A DNA stretch of 22,100 nucleotides, taken from a virus. Of the stretch, positions 14,024 to 22,053 are shown piece after piece; position 1 is the first letter of the stretch; each line of letters begins with the position of its first letter. The DNA is taken from positions 1-22,100 of the IMG/VR virus record IMGVR_UViG_3300034524_000071; one strand, given 5' to 3'. Made by a program: the position numbers and the translations under genes. A model generated the notes under the pieces. That model did not search any database. It had not been told where the DNA came from and worked only from the letters and a program-made list of their open reading frames with translations.

Positions 14024-15223
14024 TTACGGATGCACCAGCACCTTGACCGCTTCAGGCAGTACCAGCACGCCGTCCACCCGCTGGTAGGCGCGGAAGCCTA
14101 CGTGCCCGGTGGTGGCATACAGTTCATTCAGGCGCTGGAAGACGCGGCCCTGGCGGTCAGCGATCCAATAAAAGCTGTAGTCTCCGAAGGCGATGGACTT
14201 GGCCCCGGCGCCAATAGCCGGCATAGCGGCAGATACAGCCACAGGACGCCCCAACAGGCGGTCAGGCTGCCCGGCCTGTAAACCCGGCTGCCACATATAA
14301 TCGCCGTTGGTGTCCTTCAGCTTGCGGATGGCCTTAACAGTACTGTCGTTCATCAACCAGGTCGCCCGGTTGCGGTAGGGCCGCCTCAAGCTGTGGAACA
14401 GGTCAATCAACTCGTCAGCGGCAACGGCAGTAGCGGAAGCGGCGGTCACGCCGGTCTGGGCATCCAGGATAACGCCGCGCGGCTTGCCAACGCCGTCACC
14501 CGCTACAAATGCATCTTCTTCCTTGACACCTGCCCGGCGGGCAAACTCACTGGCAACGTAGGTTTCCAGGTCGAAGGCCGAATCCTGAAGCAGTTCTTCG
14601 CTGATCTTCATTAGTACGGTCAGCTTGTGCGCGGATAACAGCTTTTGACCGAAGCTGTCATCGGATTCGGTGAAGCTGCCCTCTTCAGCCGTCCAGTAAG
14701 CCTGACCGTGGGAAGCCACAACCGGGATCTGGCGGTCGCTGGAGCTGGTAATCACGGTGGCCAGGGTGCGCATCACGTTTTCTTCCATCAGTATGTCGAT
14801 TATGCGGCGCTCAAAGTCTTGAGGCACCAGGAAGCCACCGGCGGCATCCGTCCCTACGTTCAGGGCGCGGTATTCCTCGGCAGTCAGGGCCTGCTTGCCG
14901 TGCCTGAACTGTTGCCAGTAGGCGGCACGGTATTCTTTCGTCGCACACGGGTCGGCATTCCTGACATCGCCGTCGTCGCCGGGCTGGTACGCATGGGCCG
15001 CAATGGTGCCCTGAGATTGGGCCAGTTCCCTCTCCAGGGCCTGCTGGCGCTCTTCGCGCTCGATGGCCTTGCCCAGCCTGTCCACCTCGTCCATGATGTT
15101 GTTGTACTGCTGTTCTTCTTCAGCCAGAAGGTCGCGCTTCTCGGCCTCGGCCCTATCCAGGATTTCCCGGGCCTGCTTGACTAATGCGGCCCGTTTTTGA
15201 CGCATTTCTAAAATCTTGTCCAT
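14024..15223 (-). CDS. Major capsid protein (HK97 gp5-like)
   Basis: This 399-residue protein has the HK97 layout. The first 110 or so residues are a highly charged coiled-coil delta domain (MDKILEMRQKRAALVKQARE, EEEQQYNNIMDEVDRLGKAI) that scaffolds assembly and is removed by the protease. The mature part begins near ALTAEEYRALNVGTDAAGG, where FLVPQDFERRIIDIL is the usual N-arm. Later motifs are AYWTAEEGSFTESDDSFGQ, AFVAGDGVGKPRGVI, TWLMNDSTVKAIRKLKD and LLGRPVAVSAAMP. No separate scaffold gene is needed. The ATG has GGAGGGG at good spacing, 14 nt after the protease gene. Confidence 0.96.
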   Translation of the reverse strand: MDKILEMRQKRAALVKQAREILDRAEAEKRDLLAEEEQQYNNIMDEVDRLGKAIEREERQQALERELAQSQGTIAAHAYQPGDDGDVRNADPCATKEYRAAYWQQFRHGKQALTAEEYRALNVGTDAAGGFLVPQDFERRIIDILMEENVMRTLATVITSSSDRQIPVVASHGQAYWTAEEGSFTESDDSFGQKLLSAHKLTVLMKISEELLQDSAFDLETYVASEFARRAGVKEEDAFVAGDGVGKPRGVILDAQTGVTAASATAVAADELIDLFHSLRRPYRNRATWLMNDSTVKAIRKLKDTNGDYMWQPGLQAGQPDRLLGRPVAVSAAMPAIGAGAKSIAFGDYSFYWIADRQGRVFQRLNELYATTGHVGFRAYQRVDGVLVLPEAVKVLVHP

Positions 15224-15237
15224 CTTGATCCCCTCCG

Positions 15238-16257
15238 TTAGATTGCTTTTTCAAGTAATTCCAACCGTTTGCGCAGGATGGACAACCGCCCCTGCCAGTT
15301 ATCCTCCTGGCGTTCTTCCTCCGGCTGCCCCTGCATGCTGGAGGAAATATATTCCCTGTAAACTTCCTCCGCCGACCGTACCCCTACAGACGTTTGCGGG
15401 TAGGCAGGGAAGGTTACTGGCGATACATCAAAGAGTTCCACCTCAAGCAACTCCCGCACGGTCTGACCGTTTTCAGTGCTCCACCTGTCCTGTACCGCGA
15501 AGAAACCGAAGCTCATTTGATCCACGTCCCCGCGCCTGATACTCTCCATCAGGTCTTTAGCCCAGCTCGTATTCGGCGGGGTTATCTCGATGGCCAGGCC
15601 GTGGTCGTCCTCGGTTAGCTTCAAGGTGCCGCTCTTGGTGCGGCCCAAGACATAGTTAGGGTCGTGGTTCCATAAAGCCCGCACATCGGCGGTCTTGATA
15701 GTTTTACTGAAAGCGCCGGGCCGGATAACCTCCCGGAATCCACCGCCGCCAAGCGGTTCCGAAAACTCGTTGAACACCGCCGCATAGCCAACAATCTTGG
15801 GCGGTTCACTTTCTTCTTCCGCCCTTACTTCAACCTGCGTCAAAGAAAAAGCCCTGCGTTCTATCGCAAGGCCCCAATCGCGTTTTAATTCAGGCGGTTC
15901 TTCGTCAAACCGGCGATATTGTTTCGCTACTTCCCTGTAAACGCCTTCTTTTGCGCTATCAGGTATGTTTGTTCCACCACGCCCCCCATTTAGTACGGCG
16001 ATTATGGCGGCCAGGGCACGAAACACAACGTTCGGCTCACCGTCTATGATGTCAACATAAGGGAAGAGGTAACTTGTTAAATTGTCCTCGCCGTCTTCAC
16101 TGCGTACATACAAAAAACAGGACCGGAGTTTCGACCATTTTATGTTCTCCTTATCCGGCCCACCGGCCCAGCGGACTATCCTGTCCCGTGCCGCCGCCGC
16201 GTCCCAGGCCCTGTCCTTCGGTGCCAGCGGCCAGTTTTTAGAAGCTATAACTCCCAT
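15238..16257 (-). CDS. HK97 family prohead protease (S78) with N-terminal extra domain
   Basis: The frame is open from a GTG at 16278, but AAGGAGGTG sits 5 nt before an ATG at 16257, so the protein most likely has 339 residues. The protease core is at about 160-300 (GTG numbering): IVGYAAVFN, RPGAFSKTI, ALWNHDPNYVLGRT with the catalytic His at 205, DVDQMSFGFF with the catalytic Ser at 256, and DVSPVTFPAYPQT. The first 125 residues (WDAAAARDRIVRWAGG, CFLYVRSEDGEDNLTSYLFP) form an extra domain seen in a subset of phage proteases. It cleaves the capsid delta domain and itself. It follows the portal gene in the standard portal-protease-capsid order. Confidence 0.93.
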   Translation of the reverse strand: MGVIASKNWPLAPKDRAWDAAAARDRIVRWAGGPDKENIKWSKLRSCFLYVRSEDGEDNLTSYLFPYVDIIDGEPNVVFRALAAIIAVLNGGRGGTNIPDSAKEGVYREVAKQYRRFDEEPPELKRDWGLAIERRAFSLTQVEVRAEEESEPPKIVGYAAVFNEFSEPLGGGGFREVIRPGAFSKTIKTADVRALWNHDPNYVLGRTKSGTLKLTEDDHGLAIEITPPNTSWAKDLMESIRRGDVDQMSFGFFAVQDRWSTENGQTVRELLEVELFDVSPVTFPAYPQTSVGVRSAEEVYREYISSSMQGQPEEERQEDNWQGRLSILRKRLELLEKAI

Positions 16258-16270
16258 GTCAGCACCTCCT

Positions 16271-18262
16271 TCAAGCACCAGACACTATCATGCAGTCGCA
16301 TCCCTTGTGCGCAGGTGGATGCTTCACGTTCCTGCTCGGTACAAGGGGCCGATCTGCTCCATCCGGCTTCAATTCCTCGCCCATCTTTACAAAGGCGGTG
16401 TTAATACCGACCACCTTGCCGTTGAGGCTCTGGCAGTACGGGCAGCTTTTGCTGGTAGCTATCCAGCGGACTTTACTAACGCCTCCCAGCGTGTATGTCA
16501 TCAGGGCCACCGCATTGCCTGCCCGGACCGCTTCTTCCTGCGCCGTCTCGTCCGGCCTGTCCTGCCAGCTATCGAATTCCTCTTGCAGCACCTTCAGTTG
16601 GTCGCCGTAGTCCGGACCCGCCATCTCAAGTGCTGCCCGGATCTGCGTCAGAGACTTGCCGATGTGCCGCGAACGGTAGGTGGCCACATAGTCCCGGATA
16701 AACTCTTCAAGTTCCGGGGTAATGCCCGGCTCCGTGCCTATTTCATCCGCAACCGCCGCGTTTATCGCCTCGGCCAGCGCGTACAATACCGGGAGCATGT
16801 TTGATTCAACAAACTCTTCGTGTTCCCGGTAAAAATCCTGCAGCCATGCGTCGAACAGGAGAGTATCCACGTTCCGCCTGCCGAAGTATTTCTCGGCAGC
16901 CCGCATTATGTCCGCCTGCTCACGCTTGATGATGCGCCTCACCGTCTCGCTGATAACTTTCTTGTACGAGTTAGCCACGCCCCGACGGATGTTAGCCGAC
17001 CGCAGGGCGCGTTCTTCGTCCGGCAACCACATCCTATGCTCAATGCTCCGCTGTGCCTCTCCGGCGCTTCCGGCAGGCACCATGTTCAGCGGGATAAGGT
17101 AAACGTCCCCGCCCGGTATCGGGTTCATATTCTCCAACTCCCGCACGTCATTGGCCGACATCCAGCCCCACTGCCTGGCCGTTGCATAAGCACGATAGCG
17201 GCTTTCGATGTCGCCGCGCAGGAGGCCGTCAACAAGAAATTCGGCAAAATATATTTCCCGTTCGCCGGGCAGGAACAGATCGCGTTTAAACGCCTGTTCC
17301 CAGCGGACCAACCAGGGGCGGATAGTGTGGACGACAAACTCGATGGACTGATGTTCGATATTGGAAAAGGTTGCGCGTTCCAGGTCGGCTAACATATGAG
17401 GTGGAATCCTGAAGATACGGGCAATCTCTGTTACCTGAAACTTCCTAGTCTCCAGAAACTGCGCATCTTCGGGAGGAATACCAATCTGCGTCCACTTCAT
17501 CCCCTCTTCCAGGATCGCTATCCGGTGCGCCCCGGAAAGCCCGGAATGCATCCTCTCCCATGACTCGCGAAGGTTTTCCTTGGCTTCTTTGCTTAATTTC
17601 CCCGGGTGCTCCAAAACCCCACTCGGCCTGCTTCCCTGGCCGAAGAACCTAGCACCGAATTCCTCTGTTGCTAAAGCAAGACCAATCGCTTCCCGCGCCA
17701 TACGGATAGGGCTGTAGCCAACAAGACCGTCACCGGACAGGCCCCGGATGTGCATAATGTTCCGCTGCCGCAGGACGGCTGTGGTACCGTCAGGCAGGGT
17801 GTATTTGTACTGCAGGCCCTGGTCGTCACGGCTTACCCGCATCCGGTCCGGACGCAGCGGCCATAGCGCAACCACTTCACCCGCACCGTTACGCTGTATT
17901 TCAGCATAGGCATTACCCCATAAGGCTAGGTGCCCCATCAGCGTCTCTCGGAACTCGAATGAAGTCATCTCCGGGTTGGGCTGGTCGTGCAGGAGCGGGT
18001 AGAGATAGTGATCTGTGGCCCGCTCTTTGCCGCCACCCGGCAACCGGCGGTAAACAGGGAGGGGTAAACTGGCAACTGTCTCGGCAAGTATCCTGACACA
18101 AGCAAACACCGCCGTTGATTTTAAGGCGGTGTTTTCGTTTACCGTTACTCCCGAAGCGGCCTTCCCGCCGCCCAGGGCCTCCACAAGCCACGATTGGGGG
18201 TTAGCCAGAGTGGAACGTATTTCGATACATCTATTGCTGAACGGTATGCGGATTTTCAGCAT
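16271..18262 (-). CDS. Portal protein fused to a MuF-like (SPP1 gp7-type) head morphogenesis domain
   Basis: The frame opens with GTG at 18268. An ATG two codons in (18262) is preceded by GGGGGTGAT, giving 663 residues. Residues 30-395 (GTG numbering) are an HK97-type portal: STAVFACVRILAETVASLPL, LYPLLHDQPNPEMTSFEF, HLALWGNAYAEIQRNG, FQVTEIARIFRIPPHML and GWMSANDVRELENMNPIPGG. Portals of this family usually end near residue 420. Here a helical linker runs from about 405 to 595, then a MuF-like end has KVRWIATSKSCPYCQSLNGK, HPPAHKGCDC and metal-ligand-like C609, C612, H650, H654, C657 and C659. No separate gp7 gene occurs between portal and protease, consistent with a true fusion. Confidence 0.9.
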   Translation of the reverse strand: MLKIRIPFSNRCIEIRSTLANPQSWLVEALGGGKAASGVTVNENTALKSTAVFACVRILAETVASLPLPVYRRLPGGGKERATDHYLYPLLHDQPNPEMTSFEFRETLMGHLALWGNAYAEIQRNGAGEVVALWPLRPDRMRVSRDDQGLQYKYTLPDGTTAVLRQRNIMHIRGLSGDGLVGYSPIRMAREAIGLALATEEFGARFFGQGSRPSGVLEHPGKLSKEAKENLRESWERMHSGLSGAHRIAILEEGMKWTQIGIPPEDAQFLETRKFQVTEIARIFRIPPHMLADLERATFSNIEHQSIEFVVHTIRPWLVRWEQAFKRDLFLPGEREIYFAEFLVDGLLRGDIESRYRAYATARQWGWMSANDVRELENMNPIPGGDVYLIPLNMVPAGSAGEAQRSIEHRMWLPDEERALRSANIRRGVANSYKKVISETVRRIIKREQADIMRAAEKYFGRRNVDTLLFDAWLQDFYREHEEFVESNMLPVLYALAEAINAAVADEIGTEPGITPELEEFIRDYVATYRSRHIGKSLTQIRAALEMAGPDYGDQLKVLQEEFDSWQDRPDETAQEEAVRAGNAVALMTYTLGGVSKVRWIATSKSCPYCQSLNGKVVGINTAFVKMGEELKPDGADRPLVPSRNVKHPPAHKGCDCMIVSGA

Positions 18263-18274
18263 TATCACCCCCTT

Positions 18275-20059
18275 CTACAATACCAGGATCCCACGGTCCT
18301 CGTACACCGAACGCAGGGGCTGTTCGTTCAACATCGCCCGGACAAAGGCGTTGATTAATGCCGACACCAGGTCGATCCTCTGGCTGTCGTCTTTATGTTT
18401 CTTGGACAGTTTTATGTTCCCGTCGCTGTCGCTGGTTTCTACGGCATTTGACAGGCACCAGGTTAACAGCGGGCTGCCGTCGTGGACGATTTTGCCTTTG
18501 AGTGTCAATTCCCGGAATTTCTTGGTCGGCTCTGACAGAATCCCTCTCCGTTGCGGTATCTCAACGCAGGTATATCCTTTTTTGGTCATATCGTTTGCAA
18601 ACTGCCTGGCCCCGTAAGGGTCGAAGCAGATTTCTTTAATTTTCCACTCTTCATCAAACTCTTTCTCGTGGATGTAATTCTTGATAAATTCATCGTCTGT
18701 TACATCGCCCTCGGTGAGCGTGCACCATCCTTGCTGTGCCCAGGCTTTGTAAGGCACGCGGTCGGTGTGTTCGTGCTTTGTAGCCGCGTTCTCGGGTATG
18801 AATCCGTGGGCACATACCGCAAAGCGTCCATCATCAAGCGGAAAAACAAAGCCGGCGGCAGTCAGGTCTATACTCTTCGATAAGTCAATGCCGGCGTAGC
18901 ACTCCCGGCCACGGACAAGCTGCAGAAATTCGCTTCTCGGCACGGCAAGCGCCTTCCATTTGTCCATACAGCCGGAAAAGTATTTGTTTTCGCTGTCAGC
19001 CTGCCATAAATTGCACCGTTTAGTTAGGAATTCCCTGATTTTATCCGGGTCGCCGCTGCCGTAAGCCAGATTGTGTTCGGCCCGGATCTGTTCAAGCAGT
19101 ATCCTGGAATATTCGTTGTCCTCCTGCAGAACCGGGTTGGCTTTGACCCACTTGCTTTCGTCATGCGGGTCGTCGCCTTTGTCTAGTTCCCGGATCATTA
19201 CGAAGTAGGTTTCATCAACCAGGGTGCCGTCAAGGATTTTGCAGCAGATGTCGTATTCCTTCTTGCAGGGACTGTTCTCAGCGTCCTTGCCGGCAGTGGT
19301 GATAATGCACATCAGGGACTGCTGGCGTTTTCCGAAACCGGAGTAAAGTACGTCGTGAATCTCTGATGTTGGGTGCGCGTGGTACTCGTCGATTATCACT
19401 ATGCACGGGGCACCGGAATCTTTGTTTTTTGTATCCTTCGACAGCGGTCTCAGCCAGCCGCCCCGGCTCTGGTGCTCGACATACGTCCGCCTGATCCGCA
19501 GCCGCTTCAGGATGTCCGGGCTGGCCTCGCCCATCCTCTTGGCATCCAGCCATATCCGCTTGGCCTGCTCCCTGTCCACAGCGGCACACTCAACTTCCGG
19601 GCTGTCCTCGTACTGCTTCAATTCCGGGTGCCCTGGTGGATATACGCAGTCGCCGCACATGCCGTAGAGGGCAATGCCAGACATTTCGGTGGACTTCACA
19701 TTGCCCCGGGCACGCATGTTAAACGACTTCTTAAACCTGCGGCGGCCCGTGTCTTTGTGAACCCAGCCGAACAGGCAGCCTAAATCAAACTTCTGGAAGG
19801 CCTGCAGTTTAATCAGTTGGCCCGAAAAAGGCCCGCGAACGTGCCGGCAGCACCTCTCGAACCAGTCAAAAATGCGGTTCGCCCGACTCTCGTCAAAAAC
19901 AAAAGGGAACTCATTGGTTCCCTGTCTTTGTAAATCTTTAAGGTGCCGTTCGCAAGCCTGCCATTCCCGCTTGCAGGCAGGACGCAGCCCGGATACCACT
20001 TCAACGGCGTAACGGGTTGTCGGGTGGAGTTTTTCCAGCTCACTCAAAGAGGTCCGCAT
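18275..20059 (-). CDS. terL: Terminase large subunit (HK97-like, Terminase_1 type)
   Basis: This 594-residue protein is the packaging ATPase-nuclease. The ATPase part includes a Walker A-like segment MRARGNVKSTEMSG (115-128) and Walker B CIVIIDEYHAH (219-229) with D224-E225. The nuclease part has YAGIDLSKSIDLTA, EICFDPYGARQFANDM and QRIDLVSALINAFVRAM, giving the acidic residues of an RNase H-like fold. The Walker A-like segment has Val where Gly usually precedes Lys; see findings. The length is normal for the family. The ATG is 20 nt inside the end of terS and has GAGGAAG about 9 nt upstream, so the two are coupled. Confidence 0.95.
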   Translation of the reverse strand: MRTSLSELEKLHPTTRYAVEVVSGLRPACKREWQACERHLKDLQRQGTNEFPFVFDESRANRIFDWFERCCRHVRGPFSGQLIKLQAFQKFDLGCLFGWVHKDTGRRRFKKSFNMRARGNVKSTEMSGIALYGMCGDCVYPPGHPELKQYEDSPEVECAAVDREQAKRIWLDAKRMGEASPDILKRLRIRRTYVEHQSRGGWLRPLSKDTKNKDSGAPCIVIIDEYHAHPTSEIHDVLYSGFGKRQQSLMCIITTAGKDAENSPCKKEYDICCKILDGTLVDETYFVMIRELDKGDDPHDESKWVKANPVLQEDNEYSRILLEQIRAEHNLAYGSGDPDKIREFLTKRCNLWQADSENKYFSGCMDKWKALAVPRSEFLQLVRGRECYAGIDLSKSIDLTAAGFVFPLDDGRFAVCAHGFIPENAATKHEHTDRVPYKAWAQQGWCTLTEGDVTDDEFIKNYIHEKEFDEEWKIKEICFDPYGARQFANDMTKKGYTCVEIPQRRGILSEPTKKFRELTLKGKIVHDGSPLLTWCLSNAVETSDSDGNIKLSKKHKDDSQRIDLVSALINAFVRAMLNEQPLRSVYEDRGILVL

Positions 20060-20492
20060 TCGGGTCTACTTCCTCGTCGGCACGTTTCTTGGCAAGCCTG
20101 GCACGGGCCTCCGGGGTTAGTCCCAGCGCTTTAGCGTATGTCAAGGACGTCTTGGCAAGGCGGTCGAACAGAGCTACGTTGCCTTCTTGGATGGCCCTCT
20201 CCTTCTCTACTTCCAGTTTGCAGTAGGTGGCCAGGGTGTTGGCGTCCAGGGCGTCCAGCAGGTCCAGTTCCTTCGCGTCCCGGACCACCTTCTGCCAGAT
20301 GGCATAAACCTCCGGATCATTGATAACCTTGCCGCGCTTAATCCAGGCTGGAGGCTTGGGTGCTTTCGGCTTTTGACGGGTAATAAGCTGAGCGGCTGCC
20401 TTCCGGCGTTCAACTTCTGCCTTCGTCCAGTGTTTGCCCTTGCCCTTGCGCCCTACCTGCATTTTGTCAAATGTTACCACGTTTGCTGGCAA
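20040..20492 (-). CDS. terS: Terminase small subunit (P27 family)
   Basis: The frame is open from a TTG at 20510, but GGGAGGTGAG ends about 6 nt before a second TTG at 20492, so the likely protein has 150 residues. The pattern is that of P27-family small terminases: a basic N-terminus (GRKGKGKHWTKAEVERRKAA), KAPKPPAWIKRGKVINDPEV with EVYAIWQKVVRDAKELDLLD, then TLATYCKLEVEKERAI and a Glu/Asp-rich C-terminus. It recognises the packaging site and recruits TerL. It lies immediately downstream of a non-coding segment that resembles a cos region. Confidence 0.9.
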   Translation of the reverse strand: MPANVVTFDKMQVGRKGKGKHWTKAEVERRKAAAQLITRQKPKAPKPPAWIKRGKVINDPEVYAIWQKVVRDAKELDLLDALDANTLATYCKLEVEKERAIQEGNVALFDRLAKTSLTYAKALGLTPEARARLAKKRADEEVDPNADLFE

Positions 20493-20600
20493 TCCGCTCA
20501 CCTCCCTCAAGCATCATCGGGGACATTTTCTCGCAAACGAGCGGGCGCGCGGTCTCGGGCTAAGAGGCCGTAGAAAAGTTTACCCCCATACCCTTCCATT
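20493..20600 (-). other. Non-coding segment before terS, candidate cos packaging site
   Basis: In transcription sense the segment carries GGGGGTAAACTTTTCTACGG (20587-20568), then GACCGCGCGCCCGC (20554-20541) with the palindrome GCGCGC at 20550-20545, and then a CTCG-TTTG-CGAG small hairpin. It contains no plausible gene. From memory, HK97-like phages of Gram-positive bacteria with 3' overhang cohesive ends keep a similar G-run, CTA and CGCG arrangement between HNH and terS. The sequence is seen directly; the cos role is inference. Confidence 0.5.
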
Positions 20601-21410
20601 TTATCCAAATAATTTCAATTGCCCGTATCCCTTATTACTTTTGCGACAGTTACATATAAAATGCGCCAATTGTATATTCTTCTTCTCGTGTAATCCACCA
20701 TTCGCTAATGGAATTATGTGATCTAGTGTTGCAGCCAAAGGATGGGGTACCTGATATTTGAGATTTACCTTCTTCCCGCATATCTGACATCGGCCACCAT
20801 CTCGTTCGTAAATATAAGCCAAGCTAACCTCTTCAGCATATTGCCTTCTTTTTCGCGCTCGACGTTGCCTTTTTTGGTGTTTAATCTGGCAAAAATCAGA
20901 GCAAAACTGCCTCCGCTTCGTGCCGTATTCTGGCTCAAACTCACGACCACAATGTTTGCATTTAACTTGCTTATTTGCTAGCTTATGCTTAGTTTCCGCA
21001 TATTTTCGTGCATCTTGCCGCGACTTTTCTTTTCTGCACTCATCAGAACAGTATCTTGCTCCGGTTCTACCTATAAACACCTTGCCACAAACTATACACT
21101 TAATCTCATGGTGAGTTGCATTAGCTTTACATTCATCTGAACAATAATCACTTCGACTTCCGGTTATCACCTTTCCACAAACTTTACATTTCTTAGCTTT
21201 ATCGGCAAACGCACATTCCCTTGAGCAGTAAGTCGTTCGATTGATCTCTTTGGGAATAAACTTCTTACCGCAATGCTTACAAACAACTGGTGTATATTTG
21301 GGGTTTTCATAATCCCATTTGTCCTTGCATTTTTTCGAGCAAAACCTTTGCCTACCTCCAGCGTACTTAGAAGGTATAAACTCTTTTCCGCAATACTGGC
21401 ACGTAGCCAT
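20601..21410 (-). CDS. HNH endonuclease with five N-terminal zinc-finger-like repeats
   Basis: The frame opens at an ATG at 21416, but GGGGAGGA is spaced better for a second ATG two codons later (21410), giving 269 residues. Five Cys4 units of 20-25 residues follow each other (about residues 6-30, 46-68, 77-96, 107-127 and 153-176), each with CxxCGKxF, a short turn and YCSxxC. A very basic linker (KHQKRQRRARKRRQY) leads to an HNH core at about 205-263 with GGRCQICGKK, ATLDHIIPLANGG and CNCRKSNK (D232-H233, H252). It sits between the standard terminase-associated HNH gene and the cos-like segment, so it may be an inserted mobile endonuclease or a DNA-binding partner in packaging. AT-rich relative to neighbours. 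Confidence 0.88.
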   Translation of the reverse strand: MATCQYCGKEFIPSKYAGGRQRFCSKKCKDKWDYENPKYTPVVCKHCGKKFIPKEINRTTYCSRECAFADKAKKCKVCGKVITGSRSDYCSDECKANATHHEIKCIVCGKVFIGRTGARYCSDECRKEKSRQDARKYAETKHKLANKQVKCKHCGREFEPEYGTKRRQFCSDFCQIKHQKRQRRARKRRQYAEEVSLAYIYERDGGRCQICGKKVNLKYQVPHPLAATLDHIIPLANGGLHEKKNIQLAHFICNCRKSNKGYGQLKLFG

Positions 21411-21508
21411 TGCCATTCCTCCCCCAATGGCATCTCCCAGATAGAGATCCGCTCAAGCAGGGGTGGGAGTTCCCTTTTCGCTGGCCAGGCTAGCTTGAGC
21501 GGGTCTTA
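21411..21508 (-). promoter_or_regulatory. Structured intergenic leader upstream of the zinc-finger HNH gene
   Basis: This 98-bp gap holds a perfect 10-bp inverted repeat, CCGCTCAAGC (21449-21458) and GCTTGAGCGG (21493-21502), around 34 nt that contains an inner GGGAGTTCCC palindrome. A second small hairpin (ATCTC and GAGAT) lies closer to the start codon. No T-tract is present for termination. It may shape expression of the downstream gene or mark an insertion scar. The repeats are seen directly; the role is unknown. Confidence 0.45.
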
Positions 21509-21883
21509 TTAACTTGTCGTTATATTCCCAAACCCTCCGTCCTCTCTAGCTGTCTTCCTATCATGACACCGCTTGCATAGCGCCTGATGATTACCTGGAT
21601 CCCAGAACAGCCCCCGATCTCCCTTATGTGGCACGATATGGTCCACCACTGTCGCTGGTGTCAGCCTTCCTTCTTTCTGGCACTCCACACATAACGGGTG
21701 CTGCCGCAAGTACATCTCCCGGTACCGTCGCCACCTGGCATCATAACCCCGTTGCGCCGCCGTCCCGCGCTCCTGGTCGTATCGCCTGGCCTCCTGCCGT
21801 CTATGTCTAGCGCAGTATCGCCCTTCTCTCACCAGTTCCGGGCACCCCGGATAAGCACAGGGCTTTAAGGGTTTATTTGGCAT
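21509..21883 (-). CDS. HNH endonuclease, terminase-associated type (HK97 gp74-like)
   Basis: This 124-residue protein is the small HNH endonuclease commonly encoded just upstream of terminase in HK97-like phages, where it cooperates with terminase in cutting DNA at cos. A Cys cluster lies at the N-terminus (CAYPGCPELVREGRYC then ARHRRQEARRYD). The core has HPLCVECQKEGRLTPATVVD, then HIVPHKGDRGLFWDPGNHQAL and CKRCHDRKTAREDGG, with the D-H, N and H residues and two CxxC pairs in order. The ATG has GGGGGTGA at good spacing. Unlike the usual layout it is separated from terS by another HNH gene. Confidence 0.93.
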   Translation of the reverse strand: MPNKPLKPCAYPGCPELVREGRYCARHRRQEARRYDQERGTAAQRGYDARWRRYREMYLRQHPLCVECQKEGRLTPATVVDHIVPHKGDRGLFWDPGNHQALCKRCHDRKTAREDGGFGNITTS

Positions 21884-21968
21884 AATCTTTCACCCCCGGC
21901 CCCTCCCCTGGCCTTTCGCGGGGCGTACTGACCCGCCTTGCTAGGCCACCGTTTTTCGCAAATAATTA

Positions 21969-21988
21969 AGCCGCCCTCCCGGACGGCT
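21969..21988 (-). terminator. Hairpin with GNRA-type loop followed by an AT-rich tract
   Basis: In transcription sense AGCCGTCC and GGGCGGCT pair (eight pairs, one G-U) around the tetraloop GGGA. The sequence TTAATTATTT follows. It could end transcription of genes beyond the right edge or, because the candidate promoter lies just upstream, serve as a 5' stabilising or attenuating hairpin of the late mRNA. The stem is seen directly; the T-tract is weak. Confidence 0.45.
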
Positions 21989-21998
21989 CCACACTCTC

Positions 21999-22053
21999 AA
22001 TATACCACACTTTAAGCCGATTTTTCTGCCACGTTTCTGCCATCTTTCTGCCA
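21999..22053 (-). promoter_or_regulatory. Candidate activator-dependent late promoter with three 11-bp iterons
   Basis: In transcription sense three copies of TGGCAGAAA occur at 22053-22045, 22042-22034 and 22031-22023, exactly 11 bp apart, about one helical turn. Then TGG-TATATT, an extended -10, lies at 22007-21999. No good -35 hexamer exists at 17 bp; that position is covered by the last iteron. This arrangement suits a regulator binding one face of the DNA to recruit RNA polymerase. The repeats are seen directly; promoter function is inferred. Confidence 0.5.

Noticed and set aside
21411-21508. HEARO/omega-RNA with an IscB-like nuclease
   Set aside because: The adjacent protein has zinc fingers and an HNH core but no RuvC segments, bridge helix or PLMP domain, so an RNA-guided system is not supported.
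22023-22053. CRISPR array
   Set aside because: The repeats are only 9 bp with 2-bp gaps and three copies, far from repeat-spacer architecture.
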